Part shown: one piece after another, positions 44,631 through 54,900 of the stretch
Position numbering within the stretch: position 1 is the stretch's first letter
Layout: every line of letters begins with the position of its first letter
Source of the DNA: Owenia fusiformis
Lineage: Eukaryota > Annelida > Polychaeta > Sabellida > Oweniidae
DNA: 64,000 bases
Assembly: GCA_903813345.2 (NCBI GenBank)
Contig: CAIIXF020000008.1
Coordinates: forward strand, 23,546,822 to 23,610,821
Direction: 5' to 3'
The notes under the pieces: generated by a model
What the model was told of the DNA's origin: nothing
Databases searched by the model: none
What the model saw: only the letters and a program-made list of their open reading frames with translations
Translations under genes and position numbers: made by a program

Positions 44631-45527
44631 ACAAACTGTATTTGAGAATACTCCAATTTGCGATAAGAGGTCAGGTGGTAATTTACATAAATATCTCCCA
44701 TGATGCATCACTTTGGAAGGGACAAATTTTCATTGGCTTGCCGAACGAGTTGATTACTCTGAAAGAAAAGTCCGGAGATTGCAAAGTCAAAGGATCACGA
44801 TCCGCTAATTTCATTGGTCAACGATTACATCATAGTGTATGATAGCAACAAAATGGCAGACGATTACTCGAACAAAATTTCAACAAACTCTGATAAAACT
44901 AGCGTGAATCTTGACAAACTGACAGTTTCTCAGCTTCCGATCTTCCATCATCCGTCAAGTATAGTTATATGATCCAATCTATTCCATAATCAGAGAGAAA
45001 ATCGGAGATTCATTTTGTTTTCTATCTTCAATGGCGTCTGAGCAATGTCTGGGAAATCAGTGACTTCACTGGAACTGGACGGCATTTTCAACTACAGATT
45101 TCTTCGGGTTTGGCGATTATTGTTAAAAAAGCCTTGTTGTATATCTTAATTACATACATATCTATCGTTTGTACAAATGCAACTCCACATAAATGTTTAA
45201 TAAAGCTGCAGTGCGGCATTGAAAATCGCACCCCTGTGTAATCCAATGGGAAAGAACCTGGATGTAGATGAAGTATACATGAGAGCTCTTCAAAAGGGAG
45301 GTAACTAAACTGAACTAAACTAAACTTTATCGCGTATTGGAGTCTTCTACATGTAGGTATGTTAGTTTTAATTAGAATCATCAAAATAACATTAAATAAC
45401 TCTTTGATTGCTGCAAAACAAATCATTTTGCAAAATTTCATGAAATCTGAAAACAGCTGCTAAATCCATGCAATTTCTTTCAAATAAAAAGATAAATGTG
45501 AAATGTGCATATCTAGTGATTAGTTAC
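44631..45527. other. Intron sequence 3' of AEPT exon 1
   Basis: No repeat with definable borders and no coding exon. The end carries the AEPT donor GTAACT at 45522-45527. Confidence 0.5.
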
Positions 45528-45665
45528 CTGAGATATTTTCAAGTTGGCTTCGGATGTATTTTACAGTATCTACAAATTCTGTGTCCCTTGAACCTAGATC
45601 CCGTAACATTGCCTGTTTGGTTGTCATAGAAACACATAATGGGCCAGGGGTGAAGAGTTTTTTAT
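45528..45665 (-). CDS. AEPT first visible exon
   Basis: It encodes residues 1-46 of the visible protein: [20 protein letters not shown], then [20 protein letters not shown]. The FTPGP motif sits 3-10 residues from the start in bacterial PhnW, so little is missing upstream. The acceptor TTTCAG lies before 45665; the exon starts in phase 1, so an upstream exon must supply one base and the start codon. The donor is GTAACT. Downstream of this exon the gene crosses a 22.3-kb intron. Confidence 0.95.
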
Positions 45666-47168
45666 CTGAAATACAAGTACATGTTTCACGTTCATTCAGG
45701 TAGTTATATCCTGACTATAGATGGCTCCAAACCATAGCATAGGATCAATGATTTGGTGAATCAGACCTGCCAACCTAAAATGAAAAATTTGCAGGAGATA
45801 TTTGCTCATCATCACCCTAATTTCCTGATTTTGAGAGAACATATTTTGAGAAACAATGAAAGGTCAGTGAGGCAAATTAGAACATGTTAGAATCAAATTA
45901 CTACAGAAGTAAATTTTGAACTGTGTTGTGCAGACATGACTTTAAAATCATAAAAAAGTTGAGTGACATAAGGAATTGAATATAATTTAGTAGATCTATA
46001 TCAACCATTTTGAATAGCACTTCTTTAGATTAAAGCAGATGTTTCTGGAAACCATATTTTTTACTAGTCTCTACATGGTGGAGGAACTCATAAAGCGAGT
46101 TACGTCAACGGATCCGTTTTCGTAACAAAATGGCGCAAACGATTTCGATATGTTTTTGTTTTTCCATGATTTCACATGATATAAGCAGAATTAGCCACTA
46201 ACTTTTTTGCAAAAACCTGTATCAGAATCCTAGGTTTCAGAAAATCCAAGCCTTGTAAGACACACGCAATGGGTCCCAAATACACTACGGATACGCAAAC
46301 TTGCGGATCTTTCATGAATTATAGGCCTCAGGTTCCTGTGAAATATAGGATTAGCTTACCTATGGTAATAGACGTAGTGAAAGATTTAGCTTAGCTTACT
46401 TGAGTCTCTAGCCAAATGTGGCGGAAGAATAAGGTAAAGCCTATAATATTTTTCAGATGCTGTCTGATGGTTGAAAAATCCATTTATTTTCTTATTTGGC
46501 CGTATTCTTAAGTTTTTCACCCATACAGTATATGATAAATTTTGTCTATGACTTATCTACACATCCTTCCTTTCGTCAGAAAGCTGAGTAGAATAATGTC
46601 CAATTACATTTTCTTCTGATTAATCCTCTAAATTTTAAAATGGTGGATGATTCTAAAAAATCTCATGATATGACAAGTCATTATAGTTTGTAAACTTGAC
46701 TATCGTACTTGAGATTGTTAAGGTACAGCTGGAAAGTAACATTTTGGTAAAAATTGCTATACCTGCACATGTTATTTTCTGGTACAAAATAAAGTATGAA
46801 GGCATGTGTTAATTTCCTTGCTTTTTTTAAGAAAGTATCACTTTTTTTTGAAATTTTCCAATTTAGAGTAGATTTCATGGCCTGACTTCGTCGGTAGAAC
46901 TTGAAAAATAAGATTTACCTGAAGATTAGGAGTCTTACTTACCCTCTAGAGGTTAGAACACACATTTCAATGACACCCTATCACCTTTGTTGCCTCAACT
47001 ATAGAGCATTTAGCACTAATCCAAGAGGTAAATTATGGATCGTGAAAATGAATGATTTCCTAGTAAGTTCCAGAAGTTTCAATACGATAAATTACCGAAC
47101 ATTTGTGAAAATTGAATCTTTGTTCCTTGATTTTATAATTTACATGTGCATGTATTCGTCTACATATT
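45666..47168. other. Upstream intron or 5' region of AEPT, no exon found
   Basis: The missing first AEPT exon was sought here on the minus strand. Candidate ATG-to-GT segments near 46354-46500 and 46930-47000 fail on phase or on in-frame stops. No repeat was recognised. Confidence 0.4.
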
Positions 47169-47352
47169 CACGGTGTTATAGCATGACAGATACGCCACCT
47201 CTGAAAACGAGGTTAGTCGTATACGATCACTGATTTATCCAATAAAATGGCCACGATGAAACAGAAAGCTAAGGTAGGTGCATTATGTTCTACTACTGCG
47301 TATCAATAAAAGCATGAAAGATTTATGTAAGCGGCGCATTCGGTGATGCATT
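47120..47352 (+). promoter_or_regulatory. Candidate promoter and first exon, inverted paralogue of 58587-58775
   Basis: TTTATAATTTA, then a 26-base block (47169-47194), an ATG at 47247 giving MATMKQKAK up to a GTAGGT donor (47274), and a 15-base block (47338-47352) are arranged as in the minus-strand copy at 58587-58775. The 26- and 15-base blocks are identical between copies. No downstream exon was identified, so coding status is uncertain. Confidence 0.35.
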
Positions 47353-47593
47353 CAGTAATGTTTATTTTGAACGTAGTCTTTGCAAATCGACGCCCATGGA
47401 TAACATGAAATAAGCGAAAAACTGTCGAGTTTGAAATTCAAAACTTCATACAATTTAGTAATTTGTTTCTTTTCTTCGTTAGGACATGCTCTACATTGCG
47501 CAACAACCTTGGTGTATATAAATGTAACCTACATACGATCATACAAAGCCAATTAAGCATTGTAAACCACTTAATATGTTCTACTCGGGGTCA

Positions 47594-47757
47594 ACCCAGT
47601 TGTCCGAAACCCAGTTGTCCGAAACCCAGTTGTCCGAAACCCAGTTGTCCGAAACCCAGTTGTCCGAAACCCAGTTGTCCGAAACCCAGTTGTCCGAAAC
47701 CCAGTTGTCCGAAACCCAGTTGTCCGAAACCCAGTTCTCCGAAACCCAGTTCTCCGA
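47594..47757 (+). repeat. 15-bp minisatellite, left arm
   Basis: About 11 units of CCCAGTTGTCCGAAA; the last two carry CTCC instead of GTCC. Because the unit is 15 bases long, all frames stay open and give repetitive peptides (PSCPK, QLSET). These are not evidence of a gene. Confidence 0.95.
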
Positions 47758-49316
47758 AAATTAAAAAATTAAATGTCTTAGTAACGAATCTTGTCGCAAC
47801 TTCGCGAATCAGAGGCCTTATTCACAATGTGTCGCATCCTATGCGATTGCGACATCGCAATCGCCATCGCAAAAATCGCTAAAATTCTTATTCACAATTT
47901 GACTATTTTGAATTTCACAAAGATTAATTCAAAATGATTCCAAATATGTTTAGTTGCTATAAGTTCCAGCAAGATTGAATATATGTCTCTAGGACTTGCA
48001 TGTTTATCCAAAAATCTATAATGCTTCAATTTACAGTCATAAAACCTTAAACTTACATTTGTATTAACATATATACGTACATCTGCTTGCCTCACTAAAT
48101 ATTTTAACTATATATTGAAATGGCAAAGATTGCTTAACAGTTATATATTCTGCCATCCGTTTGACCCTAGATTTGAGCTTCAGACCCTATATTTAAGGGG
48201 TCATTACCCGGTGTTTGTAACAAATGGCAGGCTCTAACAATGTAAATGGTAATGCCTTAATCGTTAATGGATGAAGTGGGATGGGAGGTATCCCACTTAT
48301 AGAGGTCCATTTAACATTAATGAGTTAGTCTTGGCACTCTGAAATGTTCCACTTGACATATTTCACTCCAATCCATCTAGCTCTATGAACGAGCACTCTT
48401 TCATTGGTAAAGGGTGTATTTGAGAGTAAATATCAACTGAACGATTCCTCCATGGGCTAGTATTTAGCCTAATAAAAACTGTCGAAAGATGAAAATACAG
48501 GTGATACAGATCTTCAAATAAACAAAGTTAAATTATGCTATTCTCATTGCAAAGTGGCGTTTACATATTAACATACATAGGGGTCTACAATTTTTAAACC
48601 AATTTTCTTTATGCCCCATGGGGCTTTTTGAGAGGGAACAACATTTTTCCAATGCGTGATGGGCGTTCATAAAAGGGAAATAGTTTTCCCAAGCCAGTGG
48701 GCATTTATTTAGTAAAGTTGACGTCGTGTACATCTTTAGAAACCAAAAATTATTCTTCATTTAGGTACTCTGTTCGAGAAATAGAGATTAAATTCAAAAA
48801 GATGAAGTGAGTACATGGCGAAAATGAAACTTCTTGCGAATGGGAGAACATCCAATTTGATACGAGGACAGCCTGTCTTCGTTTCCAGTTAATCCCAAGT
48901 GATTAAGTTTAGAATGTTTTGTTCTTTTACATTTTACGATTTGATAAGAGACAGAGACTAAGAAATTAAATGCGACGAAACATTTTGACAACGTAATATG
49001 TGTACTGTTTATTCTTAAAGTTTTATGCGTTAACTTATTTTATCGGTTTCAAAATGTTTCATTTTATTTTGCCTATATAAAATGTATTGAATAAGATAAG
49101 ATCAACTGTTCCGTAATATATATTGTGTTTTGATGACCTTTTTTAGAATCACAATGTTCCTGTCATTCTGGTAACGCCGTGTAATGGATGCAATTCAAAG
49201 TGAGAGAGAGATCTATACATCAGAATGCGTCCATGCCATTAATTTTGCCAAATACATGACATGAAACTGGCTTGAGGTGCGTCCCCCTTTATCTGGTAAA
49301 TTATGACTAAATTTTT

Positions 49317-49402
49317 CGGACAACTGGGTTTCGGAGAACTGGGTTTCGGAAAAATGGGTTTCGGAGAACTGGGTTTCGGACAACTGGGTTTCGGACAACT
49401 GG
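49317..49402 (-). repeat. 15-bp minisatellite, right arm
   Basis: About six inverted units of CCCAGTTGTCCGAAA with variants TTCTCC and TTTTTCC. Unit variants are shared between both arms, which suggests exchange or a common origin. Confidence 0.95.
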
Positions 49403-49420
49403 GGTGCACCCGTTCTACTC

Positions 49421-49839
49421 AAGCCATAATAATGTATTTTGAATTTGCGGATACGCCAAAAATTGATAGACAGTTACGCGAACCTCGTTCATATATGTAA
49501 AACCGAATCATTTCATATCGCTTGTGATCCAAAATTGAAATGTTTTTCAACCGGATTTGAGTTTTGTAAGCTATAATAGATGAAATCGTATTATTACCAC
49601 CTTGCAAGGCCTGTTCTAGGGGTTTTAGTACTAGTTGAGAAGGCATTTAAATTGCTATATTGACGTGAGCAATATTGTGTCGGGCGTTAATGACTTTAGT
49701 CGAGAAATAATGATATTATTCGCCCGGCTATGTGGAAAAGTGATATTGTTCAGGGCGTAAGATTTTCTATTTCAAAGGACAAGGTGCAATTATTGGCAAA
49801 TATCCCTATGGTCAAAATGAATCATTCGCATAGGGATCA
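49421..49839. other. Unannotated stretch
   Basis: No exon or repeat end was recognised between the foldback-like element and MITE family A copy 3. Confidence 0.4.
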
Positions 49840-50500
49840 TTTCGTTCAGTAAGGTTGTATTGACTTATATGGGGCTGTGCACCATTGACTTAACATGAGG
49901 ATATCAGCAGATCCCAATAGAGACCATTGGTTTCCATTGATTATCACAGAAATACCAAAAATACACTATGACCTGAATCGATTGCAAACTTAATAATTTC
50001 ACAATACGACACAAATGGTTTATCTCATCAAATGTGCAAATATGAAGTTTGCAATTGCGATCCAGGTCATACTTAAAATTAAAAGATTGTACATTTTTTC
50101 ATCATTTTTTTCCCTACAAAATGGCTATAGAAAAATGCTCCAAAAACAACTTTTACACTTATCAAATATCATACAAGTTTGTAAAACCAAAGATTATACT
50201 ATTATATTTCATTATGTAGTAACATATTTGGATAAGATGCAGGGATGCGTAGGATGTAAATGGATTTTGACAGACACAAAAATACTTCCTGGTTTGGAAT
50301 CTATGCCTCTACACTTCATGATTGAATTATGACCCTAATAAGTGGCCTATACATCAATACAGTGCTGAATATAGGTCAACAAGATACTAGTGTGCATATA
50401 AATGTAATAATTGAAGCAGAATACTCATTTTGAAAAATCAGATGAATTATTTTTTTCCCATGGGGAGATCCCAATGGAGGGTGTATAAGGTCCTTTGCTA
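49840..50500 (+). mobile_element. MITE family A, copy 3
   Basis: It is collinear with copies 1 and 2, including TATGACCTGAATCGATTGCA and the TATAAATGTAATAATTGAAG side. The right end retains a changed inverted repeat (TCTCCCCATGGG, GGACC). The inner hairpin is damaged on its right arm (GCAATTGCGATCCAGGTCAT), so this is the oldest-looking copy. Confidence 0.7.
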
Positions 50501-50520
50501 TTTCAGCCCTGGGCATTAAC

Positions 50521-51222
50521 GGTGGTAATAATGGTAATAACGTCATTTCTGCGGCCCTTTGTCCAATATTTCACTTTATTATGCACCTCATTAAAATACT
50601 AAAATCTGATTGGTTCTTAGTTGCTTGTAATTTGGCAATACTCTGCTCTTTTCTGAAAACTGCCGGATATTTTTTTAATATCTGACCCTTTCGATGTTTT
50701 TGCAACTTCCACTTGAGAGTTTTATTTCTTAATAACTGGAGTACTACTTAAAGCTTACATCTGAAACTGGCGGAAAATAGAAGAAAAAATGCACTTAATC
50801 AATCACAATTACCCTTATCATTCAAAAGTTACATATAATTCTGCAAGAACGTCTCGAATAGATAAAAATTAAATTCCCGGGGCAAATATTTTCGTCCAGT
50901 GTAGCGAATAAACTGGCTGGAAGTCGTCTGAGTTTTGAAAGAAAAAATAAATAAATGTCAAAATAATGTCAACTAAACTGTAAGTACTCCACTGAACTTT
51001 GATTGGGAGGTGCATAATAAAACAAATACTGGATGATCAGGAGCAGGATATGGCCAGAATACCTATCCTCGAAAAAATATTGGGCTCGGCTGCCGCCTCG
51101 CCCAATATTTTTTCTCGAATAGGTATTCTGCCATATCCAGCTCCTGATCATCCAGTATTTGATTAATATTGCCCGCAGAAATGACGTTATTGTACTATTA
51201 TGAAGATGGTGACATAAACAGC
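50521..51222. mobile_element. MITE with AATAACGTCATTTCTGCGG ends and a palindromic core
   Basis: Left GTAATAACGTCATTTCTGCG and right, inverted, CAATAACGTCATTTCTGCGG form inverted ends of 35-50 bases. The core 51023-51161 is a long palindrome: arms of about 62 bases (GATATGGCCAGAATACCTAT and mirror) around TCGGCTGCCGCCTCG. Non-coding. Confidence 0.75.
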
Positions 51223-51556
51223 TGAATATGATTTGTAATGATGGTAATATATGTCTAATGTCACTTATGACATCATCAATTAATTTGGAATTGTTTTCTT
51301 CCGGCGCATGTTCGTTGTTACTAATTTCTTCCTTTGCCTCTTCATTACAATCATTTTCACTTTCATTGGCTTTCGCTATTTTTTCCTTGCCCTATAGAGG
51401 CTCAAGCAAGAGCGTCTCTTGCGAGTCCTGAAAACAAATATAGGCAGTTCACACATAGAGAGCTATCCATCTAGGGACCTTGACTTGACAGGAACTTGCA
51501 TATAACCGTCCGCTAACATCTAATGTAAAACTAATACAATGCGTTGCTGTCCATAA
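51223..51556. other. Gene-free stretch with a possible acidic frame
   Basis: On the minus strand 51225-51396 is open after a TATAG acceptor-like site and encodes an acidic segment (NESENDCNEEAKEEISNN). No donor of quality or family motif was found, so it is not called an exon. Confidence 0.3.
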
Positions 51557-51561
51557 AAAAG

Positions 51562-51764
51562 TGTGGTGTTATTTAGTATATTACTCCCTGTTTACCTTAA
51601 CATGTCATCCACCTTAAGGAGTAGTGTCTTAAGTTACCCGGATGTTGTTGCAAAGTCGCCATCTTGGATGAAGATTTATATTTAGTTCCAAGTCTGAATA
51701 AAGTTTATAATATTACCACATATGTGAATATCTTAGTTAAATGCTTATATACCAGAACACTACA
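51562..51764 (+). repeat. 5' LTR of Gypsy 1
   Basis: 203 bases, TGTGGTG ... ACACTACA. It differs from the 3' LTR by one T/C change (near 51723) and 18 extra bases near its start (TTTAGTATATTACTCCCTG region). Confidence 0.95.
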
Positions 51765-51780
51765 TGGTGTCTAGATGTGA
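51765..51780 (+). promoter_or_regulatory. Primer-binding site of Gypsy 1
   Basis: TGGTGTCTAGATGTGA directly follows the 5' LTR and starts with the TGG expected for pairing to a tRNA 3' end. The primer tRNA was not identified. Confidence 0.6.
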
Positions 51781-51945
51781 AAATTATTAAAAACTGGAGT
51801 TATATCTGTAAAGTGACTGAAAAATACGCATTCTAAGGAAAACCACGTGACAATTTTCCTCGAAAAAAATTTCTGAACACTTGTTGACTGTGGAACTATT
51901 ATACAAACATATTATTATCGGGATAATACCTTCTCATCATAATAT

Positions 51946-54900
51946 ATGGCTGACGACGGTGAACATAGTGATGTGGCGGCAGAGGAAGTGCAACACCAGC
52001 AACCACTTGCCACTTCCACAACCTACCATCTAAATCCGCCAGCCCCACTTAACTTCAAAGATGGAGCTAAGGAGTGGCCGAAATGGATCAGGCGATTCGA
52101 AAGATTTCGAATGGCATCGGGACTAGACCGTGACCCTCAGGAGAGGCAGGTAAACATGCTCATATTTTCCATGGGTGAAACAGCCGAAGATATATTCCTG
52201 TCTTTCACATTTGAAAATGAGGCCTCAAAGGATGAATATAAAACTGTCAAAACTGCATTTGAGAAGCATTTTGAGGTTAGAAAAAACGTCATTTATAAAA
52301 GAGCACAATTTAACAGACGCTCACAACTTGAATCTGAATCTGTGAACACATTCATCACCGATTTATATAAACTATCAGAGCACTGCTCCTACGGTACTTT
52401 AAAGGAGGAACTCATCAGAGATAGAATCGTTGTTGGCATTCGTGATACTCGACTTAGTGAGAAACTACAATTAGATGCAGCTCTGACTCTGCAAACATGC
52501 ATCACAAAAGTTCGTCAAAATGAGGCGGTAAAACAGGAACAGACTTTACTACGTGATATGCCAGCCGCTACTCCACAAAACTTGGATGAGGTACGCAAAA
52601 AGTTTAATAAATCTCATCCCAAATCATCTGGATTTAAATCAGAATCACATGGATTAAAATCTTGCTATCGCTGCGGGAAGGCACCACACCCAAAGGATAG
52701 GTGCCCAGCCATTAAAGTGACCTGTAAACGATGTAAGATCAAAGGACATTTCACAGAGTACTGTAAGACTAAAAATGTACATGAAGTTGCGTGTGACTCT
52801 GATGATTCTGATACAAACTCGTATTATCTTGGCGAAGTCATTCTTGACATACCAAATAAGTCTAACATGTGGACAACCTATGGAACATTAAATGAAGGCC
52901 GTGTTTGCTTCAAAATAGACACGGGTGCGGACGTGACATGCATATCCCGCCAAGTTGCTGAGGAGTGTAATATTCTCAACGACCTGCACGATACCGATGT
53001 GACATTATCGGGTCCCTGTCATCAACCTCTACAAAACGTCTTAGGTGTCTACGATGGTTCGCTGAAAATTAACAATACTACAATTCAAGATGAAATCTAC
53101 GTTCTACAGGACCTCCAAGTTCCACTGCTGTCCAGACCTGCAATTGAAAAAGCCAATATTTTGCAGCGTTCTGCCTCTGTGGACTCTGTAAATTGTAACA
53201 TGAGTGATAAATCATATGAGAATAAATATAACCATATGTTCAGAGGTCTTGGTAAACTCAAGGGTGAATATTCAATTAAATTAGCCCAAAATGCTGAGCC
53301 TTTTGCTTTAGCAACTCCCCGTCATGTTTCACTCCCTCTGTACGATAAGGTCAAAATTGAGTTGGAACGAATGTTAAAAATTGGGGTAATTTTCAAGGTC
53401 GAGCAACCTACAGATTGGTGCGCAGGTATGGTCCCCGTTCTTAAACGCGAGGGTGATGTTAGAATTTGCGCAGACTACACTATGCTCAATGAGGCGGTAC
53501 AGCGCGAACGCTATATTCTTCCAAAGACTGAAGAAGTTCTTGGTCAAATTTCAGGCGCGCATGTTTATACAAAATTGGATGCAAATTCGGTGTTTTGGCA
53601 AGTTGAGTTAGCGGAAGATTCGAAATTGCTCACGACATTCATTACGCCATTCGGACGGTATGCATTTAACCGCCTTCCTTTTGGCATCAACTCCGCGCCA
53701 GAACATTTCCAGCGTCGCATGCATCAAATATTAGATGGTCTTGATGGCGTCGCAAATATTGCAGATGATATTCTTGTACATGGCAAGAATAAAAATGAAC
53801 ATGACATCCGTCTTGATAAAGTCATGGCGCGACTCAAGGAACATGGTGTTACACTGAACAAGAAAAAATGTAAATTTGCTGTGACACAAGTTTCGTATGT
53901 AGGATTTCAAATTGGTCCAAACTCAATTCGTGTCGATCCGGAAAAAGTAGATGCGATAATGAAATATCCGGAACCAACAAATATTACCGAGTTACGCTCA
54001 TTTCTCGGGATGGTTAACCAAGCGGGACGGTTCATTGACCACCTTGCGGAAATTACCAAACCATTGCGCGATCTTCTTAGCAAGAAAAATGCATGGTTTT
54101 GGTCACAAAGCCAAAGTGACGCGTTTCGGAAGATAAAAAATGAGCTCACCAAATCACCAACATTAGCACTTTATGACGCGAATGCGGAAACGCTTATTTC
54201 AGCTGACGCTTCATCTTATGGAATCGGAGCTTGCATGAAACAGAAACAGTCAGATGAATCTATGCGCATTGTAATGTATGCTTCTAGATCCCTCAGTGAA
54301 ACTGAATCAAGATACGCTCAAGTTGAAAAAGAAGCCTTAGCCTCTTGTTGGGCTTGTGAAAAATTTTCAGATTTCCTATATGGTATGCCTGAATTTCAAA
54401 TTGAAACAGATCACAAACCCTTGATTCAGCTTTTGGGGTCAAAAGCACTCATTGATGTGCCTCCGCGTATTCAAAGATTTCGTATGCGTATGGCGCGTTT
54501 CAAATACACTATAAAACATGTTCCTGGCAAAGATTTATCAATCGCAGACGCATTATCGCGTGCCCCGGTGCATAACACCCAATCTGAAGATGAAATTGAT
54601 CTTGAAAATGAAACAGAAATGTTTGTTCATTCAGTCAAAATATCTCTACCAGCTTCTGAGAAAAGACTTGCCCAAATCATTGAAGAGCAAAATTCTGATC
54701 ACACTTGTTCATTAGCAAAGAAATACTGTCTCATAGGCTGGCCAGAGAAATCTAAGCTCAATGGTGAATTGAAAGTTCTATGGAGTATCAGAGGTCATTT
54801 ATCTATCATGAATGATATTCTTGTCAAAGATTCAAGAATTTTTATTCCCCAGTCTCTACGTTCTGACATTCTTGAAAAACTCCACCATGGTCACCAAGGT

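Larger units (their letters stand above)
1620..45665 (-). other. AEPT gene span (seven exons seen, 5' end missing)
   Basis: Seven minus-strand exons lie in the right order for a PhnW-type 2-aminoethylphosphonate:pyruvate transaminase (EC 2.6.1.37), a fold-type I PLP enzyme that turns aminoethylphosphonate plus pyruvate into phosphonoacetaldehyde plus alanine. Every junction has an AG acceptor and a GT donor and the phases match (1, 0, 1, 1, 2, 1 from 5' to 3'), giving about 370 codons against roughly 365-370 in bacterial relatives. By count the PLP lysine is residue 192, the pyridine-binding aspartate 166 and the substrate arginine 337. The first exon, expected to supply a start codon and perhaps a mitochondrial leader, was not found. 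The name rests on family motifs, not on a database search. Confidence 0.93.
47578..49420. mobile_element. Foldback-like transposon with minisatellite inverted ends
   Basis: The element proper, 47587-49411, is flanked by an exact 9-base duplication GTTCTACTC (47578-47586 and 49412-49420). The ends GGGGTCAACCCAG and, inverted, GGGTGCACCCCAG lead into tandem 15-base units CCCAGTTGTCCGAAA: about 11 on the left (47594-47757), about 6 inverted on the right (49317-49402). Between them 1.55 kb has no transposase. Array-built inverted ends with 9-base duplications resemble Drosophila foldback elements; MULE ancestry is possible. Confidence 0.85.

Noticed and set aside
46354-46500. Minus-strand ATG-to-GTAAGC segment as the first AEPT exon
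   Set aside because: From its ATG the donor is phase 0, but the AEPT exon at 45665 needs one carried base; the next donor lies beyond an in-frame stop.
47463-47882. Long open frame with PSCPK-type repeats
   Set aside because: It is the 15-bp minisatellite of the foldback-like element read in one frame; other frames are equally open and no splice or start context supports a gene.
49213-49422. QLSET-repeat frame on the minus strand
   Set aside because: Same minisatellite, right arm.
51225-51396. Acidic minus-strand frame as a host exon
   Set aside because: No acceptable donor, no family motif, and its neighbourhood is MITE DNA.
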